A stretch of DNA of 58,046 nt from Acidimicrobiaceae bacterium (GCA_028819505.1 JAPPLH010000151.1:1-58046), one strand, 5' to 3'. Shown: positions 37,171 through 46,642, numbered from the stretch's first letter. A program made the numbers and translations. Notes: generated from the letters alone by a model not told the origin.

Positions 37171-37415
37171 GCTCCGGTGCGCTCGATGAACTTGACGATA
37201 TCACGGACTGTGTCACGCCTCGCTTCAGGCCGGGGGTGCGGTCGGTGGACGACCATCGAATGGGTGCCCTTGACTAACTGCACTCGCGAACCGGACCGTT
37301 CGATACGGTCTATCTCCAGCGCGGACAACAGTGAGACGATCTCCTTCCAGCGGATGTCCGTTGGTGTGGGCACCGACCGCATGCGCTCCAACGTGTGCCG
37401 GTGCCGTCTCCTCAT
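37167..37415 (-). CDS. hicA: HicA-family mRNA interferase toxin
   Basis: 82 residues. The start MRRRHRHTLERMRSVPTPTDIRW matches the actinobacterial/proteobacterial HicA type beginning HxxTLxxI..P..A.I.W. A dsRBD-like fold is expected. The classical GSH catalytic His is GSR here; HRPHPRPEARRD is the conserved later block of this subgroup. Expected to cleave translated mRNAs when free of HicB. Upstream lies DUF2017 on the same strand, 22 bp away. Confidence 0.82.
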   Translation of the reverse strand: MRRRHRHTLERMRSVPTPTDIRWKEIVSLLSALEIDRIERSGSRVQLVKGTHSMVVHRPHPRPEARRDTVRDIVKFIERTGA

Positions 37416-37437
37416 CTTGAGATCGCTGCAACGAGTG

Positions 37438-37926
37438 TCAAGCGTCGGTGCCGGGTGGGAGGGTTCCGGCCGCGGTCGCGACCAGCTGGTCGAGCAGGCC
37501 GCCCAGCCATTCGTAGAGCATGTAGCGGGCGGCCTCCTGGGGCCGGTCGCCCGGTCGGGGCGGATCGAACGTGGCCGCCCCGACCTCGAGCGTGTTGCCC
37601 AGGTAGAGGCGCAGGCTGTTGAGAGTCTGCATCCAGGCCGACACCGCCTCCTCGTCCAGCGGGGCGCCGGCCAGTCCGGCCTCCACGGTGTCGAGCGCCT
37701 CCAGCCGGTGCCGCAGCAGGGATCCGGCGGCCATCTCCCAGAACTCGTCGGACGCCTTGTGGTCGTGGAGGTGTACCGGGGGCTGGAAGCGCAGCATCGA
37801 GGCGTCGGTGCCCTCCAGGAGCAGTTGCCGGAACTGCTCGAGCACCGCCGCCAGCCCCGATCGCTCGGCGTCCCGCAGTGTCACCGTGATGCCGTCGGGG
37901 CCCGACCGGAACCTCCCGCGCGCCAT
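37438..37926 (-). CDS. DUF2017 family protein
   Basis: 162 residues. DUF2017 proteins are small, helical and found next to clpS in actinobacteria; their function is not established. Visible features are an N-terminal RFRSGPDGITVTLRDAERSGLAAVLEQF and a middle SDEFWEMAAGSLLRHRLEALDTVEAGL. A helical C-terminal half (SAWMQTLNSLRLYLGNTLE) follows. It starts nine bases after the clpS stop and is in the same transcription unit, supporting a role with the Clp protease. Confidence 0.82.
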   Translation of the reverse strand: MARGRFRSGPDGITVTLRDAERSGLAAVLEQFRQLLLEGTDASMLRFQPPVHLHDHKASDEFWEMAAGSLLRHRLEALDTVEAGLAGAPLDEEAVSAWMQTLNSLRLYLGNTLEVGAATFDPPRPGDRPQEAARYMLYEWLGGLLDQLVATAAGTLPPGTDA

Positions 37927-37935
37927 CAGGCCTTC

Positions 37936-38268
37936 TCAGTCCTGCTCGAGGATGGCCCACAGGCCGTGCTCGTGGAGCCGGTACACGTCGAACTCGGCCT
38001 TCTCCCGCTGGCCCGACGCCACCACGGCCTTGCCCTCGGTGTGGACCTGCATCATCAGGCGGTGCGCCTTCTGCTGCGAGTAGCCGAACAGCTTGCGGAA
38101 CACGTAGGTGACGTACGACATCAGGTTGACGGGGTCGTCGAGGACGATCACCTTCCAGGGCAGGTCCGGTCTCCGGTCGGTCTCGTCCACCGGATCCAGC
38201 ACCGGCGAGGTGACCGGCGAGGTCATGGCCGCCGAGGCCGAGCTCCCGACGGTGACCGGCGAGGTCAT
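37936..38268 (-). CDS. clpS: ATP-dependent Clp protease adaptor ClpS
   Basis: 110 residues. ClpS delivers N-degron substrates to the Clp ATPase. The core is [21 protein letters not shown] (N-end-rule pocket residues in the DDPVN loop), [23 protein letters not shown] and [18 protein letters not shown]. The ATG at 38268 overlaps the ctaA stop (ATGA). A second in-frame ATG 14 codons later (38226) lies in a duplicated copy of the start region, so the true start is ambiguous. DUF2017 follows. Confidence 0.93.
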   Translation of the reverse strand: MTSPVTVGSSASAAMTSPVTSPVLDPVDETDRRPDLPWKVIVLDDPVNLMSYVTYVFRKLFGYSQQKAHRLMMQVHTEGKAVVASGQREKAEFDVYRLHEHGLWAILEQD

Positions 38269-38274
38269 GGCCGC
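38210..38274 (-). repeat. duplicated clpS start region, 42-bp period
   Basis: A 23-bp identical block around an ATG (GACCTCGCCGGTCAC on the coding strand, then the upstream GCGGCC) occurs at 38210-38232 and 38252-38274, exactly 42 bp (14 codons) apart. A shorter partial copy lies at 38201-38211. The result is two in-frame start codons and an N-terminal MTSPVT repeat. Confidence 0.8.
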
Positions 38275-39212
38275 GCTCCTGCCATCAGCACGCCGTCGGC
38301 CGGGCCGGGCGCCGGCGACTTCGCAGACCCGGCCGCCGGGTCGTGGGCGGCCTTGACGATCTCGATCCAGGTGATCGACGCCAAGGCGACGTGGATTCCC
38401 ACCAGCAGCACGGGCACGCCGGTGAAGTACTGCGTGTAGCCGACCGCGCCCTGCACGACGAGGAGCACCGCGATCCGTCCCATCCGGACATGCCCCCCCG
38501 AGTTCGCTGCCCGCAGCCGCCACCACGTCCACACCACCATCCCTAGCAGGGCCAGCGCGACGATGCTGTGGATCCGGGCGACCTCGCGCACCAGCAGCGG
38601 GAGCCGCTCGGCCCGGCTGTCGCCGGCATGGGGTCCCGCCCCGGTCACGAGCGTGCCGGTCACCAGCAGCGCCCCGCCCACCACCAGCACGGCCCACAGC
38701 ATCAGCCGGGTCGTGCCGTCGGGCGGCCGTCCAGGAGGCGTCCGGCCGCCGGGCCGTCCGGCGGCGCCCGCGGCCTCGGCGTCGTTGCGGGCTCTGCTGT
38801 CGAGCACGGCCGCATTCCAGAGCAGCACCATCGACAGCAGGAAGTGCCCCATGGTGAAGCGGGGATCGAGTTCGCTCAACACCAGCAGAGCTCCCAGCCC
38901 GACCTGGGCCAGCACCCCGGCCACCAGGCCCAGGGACAGCAGGACCAGATCGGTCCGCCGGGGCCGCCGCCTCCAGGAGCCCAGCACGGCCGCGATCACC
39001 GCGATCGCGACAACGCCGGTGAAGAGCCGGTTCACGAACTCCACCAGGGCGTGGTATTCGAGGTCGGGCACGAAGCGGTCCTCCGAGCAGGTGGGCCAGT
39101 CCTCGCAGCCCAGCCCCGACCCCGTCAGGCGGACGGCCACGCCGGTCACGACTATCGCGGCGAGCGCCCACAGGGCGAAGCGGGTGAGACGGGTGTAGGC
39201 GCGCGGTGCCAC
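38265..39212 (-). CDS. ctaA: heme A synthase (COX15/CtaA)
   Basis: 315 residues, eight TM helices expected. It oxidises the heme O methyl group to make heme A for the aa3-type oxidase. Family marks: [16 protein letters not shown] near the first TM (conserved Cys pair), EFVNRLFTG and [15 protein letters not shown] with histidines for heme, HSIVAL, and the final [10 protein letters not shown]. Divergent from ctaB, with a dispersed repeat between them. Its stop overlaps the clpS start. Confidence 0.93.
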   Translation of the reverse strand: MAPRAYTRLTRFALWALAAIVVTGVAVRLTGSGLGCEDWPTCSEDRFVPDLEYHALVEFVNRLFTGVVAIAVIAAVLGSWRRRPRRTDLVLLSLGLVAGVLAQVGLGALLVLSELDPRFTMGHFLLSMVLLWNAAVLDSRARNDAEAAGAAGRPGGRTPPGRPPDGTTRLMLWAVLVVGGALLVTGTLVTGAGPHAGDSRAERLPLLVREVARIHSIVALALLGMVVWTWWRLRAANSGGHVRMGRIAVLLVVQGAVGYTQYFTGVPVLLVGIHVALASITWIEIVKAAHDPAAGSAKSPAPGPADGVLMAGARP

Positions 39213-39223
39213 ACATCGATGGT

Positions 39224-39320
39224 AGAGGCCGAGCGGGTAGGCGCGATCCCGGAGGCATCGGCCAGGTGCTCAGCGAGGCCGTGGCCCGAGCGGCCCGTGA
39301 GCGCAGCGAACAAGAGCGGG
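39224..39320 (+). repeat. 97-bp dispersed intergenic repeat, copy 3
   Basis: Lies between the divergent ctaA and ctaB genes. It begins AGAGGCCGAGCGGGTAGGCG and ends with the conserved core GCGAGGCCGTGGCCC to AACAAGAGCGGG at 39273-39320. It ends 100 bp before the ctaB start. Confidence 0.85.
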
Positions 39321-39420
39321 AAACGCCGCGCCGAATCGATGTCGTGGGATTGGAGGCCGGCGTCTCCCAGATCCGGTGTTCGGCTGTCCGCTCGCCCGCT
39401 CCAGGTCCTAGCCTGCGGGG

Positions 39421-40329
39421 GTGACCGGAACCGTGACCGGCGGGGTGCGCGCGCCTCGCCGAGCCCGCGCCGCGGCCTTCGTGGCTCTGACCAAGCCCCG
39501 CATCATCGAACTGCTGCTGGTCACCACCGTCCCGTCGATGATCCTGGCCGACCAGGGTCTGCCGTCCGTGTGGCTGATCGCGGCCACGGTGGTGGGCGGG
39601 GCGCTGGCCGCGGGCGGCGCCAACGCGCTGAACATGTACGTCGACCGCGACATCGACCGGCTCATGCACCGGACCCGCAACCGGCCCCTGGTCACGGGCG
39701 CAGTCCGGCCAGGTGAAGCGGTCGTGTTCGCGGGCGCCCTCACCGCGGGTTCCTTCGTGTGGCTCTGGGCCTTCGTGAACCTCCTGTCGGCCGCGCTGGC
39801 CGCGGCCGCGGCCGCGTTCTACGTGTTCGTCTACTCGCTGTGGCTCAAGCGCACGTCCATCCGCAACATCGTGATCGGCGGCGCGGCGGGAGCTGTGCCG
39901 ACCCTGGTGGGCTGGACCGCGGTCACGGGCTCGCTCGACTGGCCGCCGGCAGTGCTGTTCGCGGTGATCTTCTACTGGACGCCGCCTCACTTCTGGGCCC
40001 TGGCCATCCGCTACCGCAGCGACTACCGGGCGGCCGACGTCCCGATGCTTCCCGCGGTGGCCGGACTGCGGTCCACCGCTCGCCGCATCGTCGCCTACAC
40101 GGTCGTGCTGGTGGCCCTCTCGCTGCTGCTCGTGCCGGTGGCCCGGATGGGCGTCCTGTACCTGGCGGCCGCCCTCGCCGGCGGGGCCGGTTTCGGCGGC
40201 CTGGCCCTCGACGTGCTGCGCCGCCCCGACGCGGGCCGGGCGATGCGGCTGTTCAAGTGGTCCAACGCCTACGTCGTGCTGCTCTTCGGCGCCGTCGCCG
40301 CCGACGTGCTGGTCCGCAACGGGCTGTGA
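39421..40329 (+). CDS. ctaB: protoheme IX farnesyltransferase (heme O synthase)
   Basis: 302 residues, polytopic UbiA-family prenyltransferase. It adds a farnesyl chain to heme B, giving heme O for CtaA. The start region [17 protein letters not shown] leads to the first Asp-rich motif [18 protein letters not shown]. The second is [14 protein letters not shown], and [20 protein letters not shown] is typical. GTG start. First gene of the oxidase operon; 97 bp separate it from the next gene, with no clear terminator. Confidence 0.95.
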   Translation: MTGTVTGGVRAPRRARAAAFVALTKPRIIELLLVTTVPSMILADQGLPSVWLIAATVVGGALAAGGANALNMYVDRDIDRLMHRTRNRPLVTGAVRPGEAVVFAGALTAGSFVWLWAFVNLLSAALAAAAAAFYVFVYSLWLKRTSIRNIVIGGAAGAVPTLVGWTAVTGSLDWPPAVLFAVIFYWTPPHFWALAIRYRSDYRAADVPMLPAVAGLRSTARRIVAYTVVLVALSLLLVPVARMGVLYLAAALAGGAGFGGLALDVLRRPDAGRAMRLFKWSNAYVVLLFGAVAADVLVRNGL

Positions 40330-40426
40330 GCCCCCCCTGCCTTCGGCCTTCGAGTCCCCTGGTGGCTCTGGAGCTTCCGCCCCGGTTGTCGGTGGCCCCA
40401 CCGGCAATGTGTAGCATCGCCTCCCG

Positions 40427-41974
40427 ATGACGCTGACCGAACCGGCGATCGCGGAATCCGAGGCCGCCTCCGGCGCCGGCGGCGCAGCCGGGCCGGGATC
40501 CTCCGACGAGGCGGCCGCCGCGCCCAGCATCCTGGCCCAGCCCTTCGTCACCAGCGACGCGTCCGAGGTCGGCCGGTTGTTCGTGCTGACTTCGCTGCTG
40601 CTGGCCGTGGGAACCTCCGTGGTCGGGGTGCTGCTCTCGCTCGGACGGACCGAGGCCGCCGCTCCCTGGGAGCTGTTCGGCGGCTTCAACGCATACTTCC
40701 GCATGTGGACCCTGTACCGGATGTCCTTCATGTTGCTGGTGGTGATGCCGCTGCTGCTGGGCGTGGCCCTGGCCGTGGTGCCGTCGCAGGTCGGTGCCGG
40801 CAATGTCGCCTTCCCCCGGGCTGCGCTGGCGTCGTTCTGGTCGTGGCTCATCGGCGCGGTGGTCATCGTGGTGTCGGTGCTCGCCGGCGGGGGCTGGGGC
40901 GCCATCGACGGCGTGACCGGCAACGAGAGCGACGCCATGGCGCTCACCCTGCTCGGCACCGGCATGGTGATCGCGGCGCTGCTGCTAGGTGCGGTGACCG
41001 TGGCCACCACCGTGATCTCGCTGCGCCAGACGGGCATGAGCCTGCTGGACGTGCCCCCCTTCTCGTGGTCGATGCTGGTGGCCGCCGCCGCCTGGCTGTT
41101 CACGCTGCCCGTCGCCGTCGCCAACCTCGTGGTGATCTACGCCGACCTGCGGGGCAGGCCGGCCATCGCCTTCGGCCGGGCCGAGAGTCCCGACATCTGG
41201 CTGCAGCTCGACTGGCTGGTGGAGCAGCCCGCCGTCTACATCATGGCCGTGCCGGTGCTCGGCATCGCCGTCGAGGCGGTCGGCGCCGCCGTCGGGGCCC
41301 GCTCCAGCCGCCCGGAGGCCATCACCGTGATCGTGGGGCTGTTCGGGCTGCTGGCCGTGGGCGGCTGGTCGCAGGACTACTTCACCGCCCCCCAGGACCT
41401 CCGCGACGGGCTGGTCTACGTGGCCTTCGGCCTGGCCGCGGTCGTGCCGCTGGCAGCGCTGGCCGGCGGCGCGGCGGAGCTGGTGCTGAGGGGCGCAAGG
41501 ACGCGGGACCGGCTGCTCGACACCAGGATGCTGGGCGCGGGCGCGGCCATGAAGCTCTTGGGCGCCGCCGCTCTGGCGGGGGCACTGCGAGTGATCGAGC
41601 CGCTCGACCTGCTCGAGACCACCGCCACCTGGGCGGTGTTCCACGGCGTCGTGGCGGCGGGCCTCCTCGCCGGCGTCGTGGCGCTGCGGAACTGGTCGGA
41701 CGTGCTGCTGATCGGCCCGCTCCCGGCGGCTGCCGGCCGGGGGGCGGTCGCGCTGCTGGCGGGCGGCGGCGGGCTGCTGGTCCTGTCCGACCTCATCTCA
41801 GCGTTCCTTGCCGATGCCCCCGACCTCATGGCCCTCGCGCTCGACGGCAGCGCCGTGCTGAACGTGGCGGCCTTCGTGGGATCCGTCCTCGTGGCCGCGG
41901 GCGCGGCGGCGGCCGCCCTCGGAGCAGTCTCCGCTCTGCGGACTCCCCTCGTGGCAGGGGGCGGCGCGACATGA
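40427..41974 (+). CDS. degenerate cytochrome c oxidase subunit I-like protein
   Basis: 515 residues, about 12 TM helices. It aligns by eye with the true CtaD encoded downstream: [20 protein letters not shown] (122-141) corresponds to IGARDVAFPRLNALSFWIWL. At the ligand positions, heme a His94 of CtaD corresponds to Tyr97. The CuB ligand of GHPEVY becomes EQPAVY (Gln267, with the Glu lost but Tyr kept). The His-His pair of WAHHMF becomes WSQDYF, and the heme a3 ligand His408 becomes Val404. Only His406 (second heme a ligand) remains. It therefore cannot form the binuclear centre. The frame is intact and the gene is coupled (ATGA) to a subunit III-like gene, so it is maintained as a protein, perhaps structural or for assembly. 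The hydrophilic N-terminal 45 residues are Ala/Ser/Glu-rich. Confidence 0.75.
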   Translation: MTLTEPAIAESEAASGAGGAAGPGSSDEAAAAPSILAQPFVTSDASEVGRLFVLTSLLLAVGTSVVGVLLSLGRTEAAAPWELFGGFNAYFRMWTLYRMSFMLLVVMPLLLGVALAVVPSQVGAGNVAFPRAALASFWSWLIGAVVIVVSVLAGGGWGAIDGVTGNESDAMALTLLGTGMVIAALLLGAVTVATTVISLRQTGMSLLDVPPFSWSMLVAAAAWLFTLPVAVANLVVIYADLRGRPAIAFGRAESPDIWLQLDWLVEQPAVYIMAVPVLGIAVEAVGAAVGARSSRPEAITVIVGLFGLLAVGGWSQDYFTAPQDLRDGLVYVAFGLAAVVPLAALAGGAAELVLRGARTRDRLLDTRMLGAGAAMKLLGAAALAGALRVIEPLDLLETTATWAVFHGVVAAGLLAGVVALRNWSDVLLIGPLPAAAGRGAVALLAGGGGLLVLSDLISAFLADAPDLMALALDGSAVLNVAAFVGSVLVAAGAAAAALGAVSALRTPLVAGGGAT

Positions 41975-42555
41975 GAACGACGGCGCTGCCCGCCGCGGAG
42001 GCGACCCGGCCTCGCACCGTCGTCGTCGGCGCCCTGCTCGCCACCGGCGCGGTCTTCACGGCCTTCGCCGCGCTGGTCGCGGTGTACGTCCAGCAGCGCC
42101 AGCTGGCTCGGGCCACGGGCCAGGAGTGGTTCCCGGAGGGCAGCGTCGAGCTCGGCCCGGCCGGGATGATGATGATGACGCTGGTGCTGTCGATGGTGAC
42201 GGTGCAGTGGGCCGTGCAGGCCGCCCGGGACGAGGACAGGCCCCACGGGTTCATCGCGCTGGGCGTCACCTTGATGTTCGGGGCGGCGGTGATCAACCAG
42301 TTCTGGTTCGTGTACACCGACACCGCCTTCGCCATCGACGGCGGTCGGGCCGAGCTGCTGTTCTACGCGGTCACGGGCTCGTTCATCGCCATGCTGATCG
42401 GCGGGATGGCGATGCTGGCCGTCACCACCATCCGCTCGCTGATGGGGCCCTTCGGGCGGGACCTGGCCCACGGCGTGCAGGCTGCGGGCGCCTACTGGCA
42501 CATGTGCGTGCTGTGCTACTTCCTGGTCTGGTACGTCGTCTTCGTAACGAAGTAG
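41971..42555 (+). CDS. cytochrome c oxidase subunit III-like protein (divergent)
   Basis: 194 residues, five TM helices. It resembles CtaE: the end YWHMCVLCYFLVWYVVFV corresponds to YWHFVDIVWIFIFTVIYL of the true subunit III downstream. The TM GFHGVHVSLGIVML of CtaE becomes GSFIAMLIGGMAML, losing both histidines. The ATG overlaps the stop of the degenerate subunit I gene. The two are probably a paralogous pair that forms a complex. A much longer reading frame from 40705 is a shadow of the upstream gene. Confidence 0.75.
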   Translation: MRTTALPAAEATRPRTVVVGALLATGAVFTAFAALVAVYVQQRQLARATGQEWFPEGSVELGPAGMMMMTLVLSMVTVQWAVQAARDEDRPHGFIALGVTLMFGAAVINQFWFVYTDTAFAIDGGRAELLFYAVTGSFIAMLIGGMAMLAVTTIRSLMGPFGRDLAHGVQAAGAYWHMCVLCYFLVWYVVFVTK

Positions 42556-42562
42556 GCAGCTC

Positions 42563-43375
42563 GTGTTCACTACCGGATTCAAGTTCTTCTTCGGACTGTT
42601 CGCCGCGTTCTGTGCCGCCGCGCTGGTCTACGGCTACACCACCGGCGGCAATCACGTCGGACCCCTGTCGCTGGGATGGAAGGGCGGCGTCGGCGACCAC
42701 ATCGGCTACGGCGTGCTGGTGGGCCTGGCCGCCGTGTCGCTGACCATCAGCCTCGTGCTGGTGTCGTTCCGCGATGCCGACGCCTCCGCTCAGGCCCGTC
42801 TCCAGAATCTGGCCGAGGTGCTGACCGACCAGCCCGTCACCGCGAGCTTCTGGCCCGTGGTGGCCTCCTTCGGGGCGGGCGCGGCGGCCGTGGGCCTGGT
42901 GCTGCACCCGATGGTGTTCGTGCTCGGCCTGGCCGTGATCGTCCTGTCGATGGTGGAGTGGACGATGGACGCCTGGGCCGACCGGGCCACCGGCGACACC
43001 GCCGTCAACCGCGAGCTGCGCAACCGGATCATGGCCCCCATCGAGATCCCCGTCGTCGGAGCGCTCGCGGTCGGGGTGATCGTGCTGGCGGCGTCGCGGA
43101 TCCTGCTGACCGTGTCGCAGCTGGGGGCGGTGACCGTCGCCGGCGTGGTGTCCGCCCTCATCCTGGGCGGCGCCTGGGTGTACGCGTCCCGGCCCGGGCT
43201 CGGCCGCCGCCTCGTGCGCGTCCTGGGGACGGTCGGTGCGCTGCTGCTGCTGGTTGGCGGGGTGCTGGCGGCAGTGGCCGGCGAGCGGGACTTCGCCCAC
43301 CACACCGACGAGACCCACGAGGAGACCGGCGAGGAGTCGGGCGAGCCGCCCGGCGCCGGAGAGCACGGTGGCTGA
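42563..43375 (+). CDS. uncharacterised membrane protein of the oxidase operon
   Basis: 270 residues with about six or seven TM helices, a GTG start seven bases after the previous stop, and a charged His/Glu-rich C-terminus (AHHTDETHEETGEESGE). I do not recognise a family. The first TM region (FKFFFGLFAAFCAAALVYGYTTG) is followed by LSLGWKGGVGDHIGYGVLVGLAA. The cytoplasmic loop has RDADASAQARLQN. It is tightly placed between the divergent oxidase-like pair and ctaC, so a role in oxidase assembly or the paralogous complex is likely. The acidic-histidine tail could bind metal (speculative). Confidence 0.6.
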   Translation: MFTTGFKFFFGLFAAFCAAALVYGYTTGGNHVGPLSLGWKGGVGDHIGYGVLVGLAAVSLTISLVLVSFRDADASAQARLQNLAEVLTDQPVTASFWPVVASFGAGAAAVGLVLHPMVFVLGLAVIVLSMVEWTMDAWADRATGDTAVNRELRNRIMAPIEIPVVGALAVGVIVLAASRILLTVSQLGAVTVAGVVSALILGGAWVYASRPGLGRRLVRVLGTVGALLLLVGGVLAAVAGERDFAHHTDETHEETGEESGEPPGAGEHGG

Positions 43376-43376
43376 G

Positions 43377-44606
43377 ATGCGGTCCGCCCCGATCCGCCGC
43401 CTCGTCCCGCGGACGCTGGTCCTGCTGGGCGCGGCCGTGGCCACCGGCTGCGCGTCCGATGCGGAGCTCGACACCTTCGCCCCGCAGGGCCCGATCGCCA
43501 GGGAACTGCACAGCCGGGGCGTGCTGCCCGTCTTCTGGATCGCGGCGGCGGTGTTCGTGGGCATCGCTGTCGCCATGGTCTGGCTCATCTGGAGGAACCG
43601 GGTCAAGACCTACGACGGCGACGACGAATGGCCTGCGCAGACCCACGGCCACGTCCCGCTGGAGGTCGGCTGGACCGTCGGGTTCCTCGTGACCATGATC
43701 GCGGTGGCCGGCCTCATGCTGTGGTCGCTGCCCACCGTGGAGGCCACCGAGGACAACGCCATGGCGGTCACCATCGACGACCGCAGCGTCATGTGGGAAC
43801 CGACCGTCGTGGTGGTCGGCAACCAGTGGTGGTGGGAGTTCCGCTACTACTTCACCGACCAGGTGGACCTGGCCGACCTGCGAGCCCACGGAGACGCCAA
43901 GACCCTGCCCCCAGCCGACATCGTCACCTCCGGCCAGATCGTGATCCCCACCGGCGAGGAGGTCGAGTTGATCATCACGTCGCGCGACGTGATCCACTCC
44001 TTCTGGATCCCGGCGCTCAACGGCAAGCGCGACGCCGTTCCCAACCGCTTCTCGCCCTGGAAGATCGAGGCTTCCAGTCCAGGCTTCTACTTCGGGCAGT
44101 GCACCGAGTTCTGCGGCTTGTCGCACTCGCGCATGAGGATGCAGGCGGTGGCGCTCAGCCCGGCCGACTTCCAGGCGTGGGTGGACAGCACCAGCGCCGA
44201 CGCGGCGGCGCCCGCCGATCCCGAGGCGTTGGCGGGCTTGGAGGTGTTCTCGGGCATCTGCACCTCGTGCCATCTCATCGAGGGAGTGAACGACGACGTG
44301 TACGAGGGGGCCGACCAGGCCTCCGGGGCCGCACCCAACCTGACCCACTTCGCCGGCCGCAGCACCTTCGCGGGCGGGATCTTCAACACCTACAACGCCG
44401 ACGGGTCGCTGAACCGCACAGACCTGGAGGCCTGGCTGCGCGACCCGAATGCTCTCAAAGAGAACTACACGGTGCCGGGCCAGCAGTTCCGGGGCATGCC
44501 CGACCTCGATCTGAGCGAGCAGCAGATCGACGACCTGGTGGCCTACCTTTCGGGCCTGGGAGCGAAGCCCGCCGGCTGGATAATCGAAGCGACCCAGGTG
44601 GAGTGA
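43377..44606 (+). CDS. ctaC: caa3-type oxidase subunit II with fused cytochrome c domain
   Basis: 409 residues from ATG 43377 (a GTG at 43368 overlaps the upstream gene and is less likely). An N-terminal lipobox-like VATGC (Cys25) suggests a lipoprotein. Two TM helices (about 50-72 and 99-118) are followed by the CuA domain: NQWWWEFRYYF, His207 in DVIHSFWIPAL, Cys242, Glu244, Cys246, His250 and Met253. A C-terminal cytochrome c domain (about 285-400) has CTSCH (295-299) and a later GMPDLDL methionine. This is the electron entry subunit of a caa3-type oxidase. ctaD starts four bases after its stop. Confidence 0.95.
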   Translation: MRSAPIRRLVPRTLVLLGAAVATGCASDAELDTFAPQGPIARELHSRGVLPVFWIAAAVFVGIAVAMVWLIWRNRVKTYDGDDEWPAQTHGHVPLEVGWTVGFLVTMIAVAGLMLWSLPTVEATEDNAMAVTIDDRSVMWEPTVVVVGNQWWWEFRYYFTDQVDLADLRAHGDAKTLPPADIVTSGQIVIPTGEEVELIITSRDVIHSFWIPALNGKRDAVPNRFSPWKIEASSPGFYFGQCTEFCGLSHSRMRMQAVALSPADFQAWVDSTSADAAAPADPEALAGLEVFSGICTSCHLIEGVNDDVYEGADQASGAAPNLTHFAGRSTFAGGIFNTYNADGSLNRTDLEAWLRDPNALKENYTVPGQQFRGMPDLDLSEQQIDDLVAYLSGLGAKPAGWIIEATQVE

Positions 44607-44610
44607 CGAC

Positions 44611-46590
44611 ATGGCAATAGTTGAGAAGACTCCGCTCGAGCTGGGCCCCGGCGATTCCGTGCGCTACGCAGAACGGCCCCTCGGGGTGTTCACCCGCCCC
44701 CAGGAGGGCCGGGGCTGGCGGGACTGGCTCAGCACCGTCGACCACAAGCGCATCGGGATCCTGTACGGCGCCTCGGCCATGTTCTTCTTCCTGGTCGGCG
44801 GGGTCGAGGCTCTGCTGATCCGCCTGCAGCTGGCCGCACCGGAGGGCTCGGTGCTCAGCGCCGACGTCTACAACCAGGTGTACACCATGCACGGCGTCAC
44901 CATGGTGTTCCTGTTCATCATGCCGCTGGCCGCGGCCTTCTCGAACTACTTCATCCCCCTGCAGATCGGCGCCCGCGACGTCGCCTTCCCCCGCCTCAAC
45001 GCGCTGTCGTTCTGGATCTGGCTGTCGGGGGCCATCTTCTTGAACACGTCGTGGATCGTGGGCGGCGGCGGGGCCGACTGCGGCTGGTTCTGCTACTCCA
45101 CCAACAGCGGGGTGGCCTTCTCGCCGAGTCACGGCGTGGACTTCTACGCCATCGGCCTGCAGATCCTGGGCATCGCCTCCCTGGTGTCGTCGGTGAACCT
45201 GATCGTCACCTGTCTCAACATGCGGGCCCCGGGCATGACGCTGATGCGCATGCCGGTGCTCACCTGGATGCTGCTGATCACCCAGTTCCTGCTGCTGTTC
45301 GCGCTGCCCGTGATAACCGTGGCGCTGTTCCTGCTGATGTTCGACCGGCTCTTCGACGCCCAGTTCTTCAACCCCGACGCCGGCGCCGACCCGCTGCTGT
45401 GGCAGCACCTGTTCTGGATATTCGGCCATCCGGAGGTGTACATCATCATCCTGCCCGCGTTCGGGGTGGTGTCCGAGGTGATTCCCACCTTCAGCCGCAA
45501 GCCTCTGTTCGGCTACGAGTTCATGGTGTTCTCGGGCATTGCCATCGGGTTCATGGGCTGGGGCGTGTGGGCCCACCACATGTTCGTGTCGGGCATGGGC
45601 CCCATATCGGTGGCCGCCTTCTCGTTGTCGACCATGTTCATCGCGGTGCCGACGGGGGTGAAGGTCCTCAATTGGCTTGCCACGATGTGGGGCGGGAAGT
45701 TGCGGTTCACCGTGGCCATGAAGTTCGCGGTGGCCACGGTGGCCATGTTCACCATCGGCGGCCTGTCCGGCGTGACCCATTCGGTGGCGCCGGCCGACAC
45801 CCAGCAGACCGACACCTACTACATCGTGGCCCACTTCCACTATGTGATCTTCGGGGGCGGGGTGCTCGGCCTGTTCGCCGGCATCTACTTCTGGTGGCCC
45901 AAGATCTGGGGGCACTTCCTGAATGAGCGGCTCGGCAACTGGAGCTTCTGGATCATGCTGGTGGGGTTCAACCTCACCTTCGGCCCGATGCACATCTTGG
46001 GCCTGCAAGGCATGTCGCGCCGCATCGACACCTACGCCCGGGGCTACGGCTTCGAGTTCTGGAACATGGCGGCCACCGTCGGTTCGCTGCTGATCGCGGT
46101 GAGCGTGGTGATCTTCATCTGGAACGTCGTCAAGTCCAAACGCGACGCCCCCCATCTGCCCCCTCCCGGTCCGGATCCGTGGGATGCCCGCAGCCTCGAG
46201 TGGTCGATCCCGTCTCCGGTGCCGACGCACAACTTCGACACCGTACCGCAGGTTCACGGCCGCGACGAGTGGTGGCACGCCAAGTACGCCGAGAACGACG
46301 AGGGCCAGGTGGTGCGGGTCGCCACCGCGGAGGAGGCCGCCCAGACCGGCGAGGCGACCGGCGTGCATCTGCCGTCGCCGTCGTTCTGGCCGCTGGCCGT
46401 GGCCGTCGGGCTGCCGCTGATCGGCTACGGCCTGATCTTCAACCTCTGGCTGGCCCTCATCGGCGCCCTGTTGACGATCGCGTCGCTGTACTCATGGGCG
46501 CTGGAACCGGTGGACGACCCCGACGCCGCCCACGACCACCACGAAGACGACAAGAACGAAGACGACCAAACCGGAGGTCACGACTCATGA
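44611..46590 (+). CDS. ctaD: cytochrome c oxidase subunit I (caa3/aa3 type)
   Basis: 659 residues. Twelve core TM helices. Heme a ligands are His94 and His410. CuB ligands are His273 (GHPEVY with the cross-linked Tyr277 and Glu275) and His322-His323. The heme a3 ligand is His408 and the K-channel Lys is in TGVKVLNW. It reduces O2 to water and pumps protons. The C-terminus is extended beyond the usual 540-570 residues, with two further TM helices (about 590-630) and an acidic His-rich tail. The extra helices look like a fused subunit IV-like segment. The stop overlaps an ATG of a 44-codon frame before ctaE. Confidence 0.98.
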   Translation: MAIVEKTPLELGPGDSVRYAERPLGVFTRPQEGRGWRDWLSTVDHKRIGILYGASAMFFFLVGGVEALLIRLQLAAPEGSVLSADVYNQVYTMHGVTMVFLFIMPLAAAFSNYFIPLQIGARDVAFPRLNALSFWIWLSGAIFLNTSWIVGGGGADCGWFCYSTNSGVAFSPSHGVDFYAIGLQILGIASLVSSVNLIVTCLNMRAPGMTLMRMPVLTWMLLITQFLLLFALPVITVALFLLMFDRLFDAQFFNPDAGADPLLWQHLFWIFGHPEVYIIILPAFGVVSEVIPTFSRKPLFGYEFMVFSGIAIGFMGWGVWAHHMFVSGMGPISVAAFSLSTMFIAVPTGVKVLNWLATMWGGKLRFTVAMKFAVATVAMFTIGGLSGVTHSVAPADTQQTDTYYIVAHFHYVIFGGGVLGLFAGIYFWWPKIWGHFLNERLGNWSFWIMLVGFNLTFGPMHILGLQGMSRRIDTYARGYGFEFWNMAATVGSLLIAVSVVIFIWNVVKSKRDAPHLPPPGPDPWDARSLEWSIPSPVPTHNFDTVPQVHGRDEWWHAKYAENDEGQVVRVATAEEAAQTGEATGVHLPSPSFWPLAVAVGLPLIGYGLIFNLWLALIGALLTIASLYSWALEPVDDPDAAHDHHEDDKNEDDQTGGHDS

Positions 46591-46642
46591 ACGCCGCCGC
46601 ACTGACCGCGTCCTGCGGCGAAAGGGGCGGCGCCGAGTCGGG

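Noticed and set aside
37936-41124. A 1062-codon minus-strand frame running from clpS through ctaA and ctaB.
   Set aside because: Only its last 110 codons are real (ClpS). The rest is antisense or out of frame to ctaA, ctaB and the oxidase-like gene.
44455-46368. A 637-codon antisense frame under ctaD.
   Set aside because: His/Glu/Gly-rich shadow translation with no recognisable domain; ctaD on the other strand is certain.
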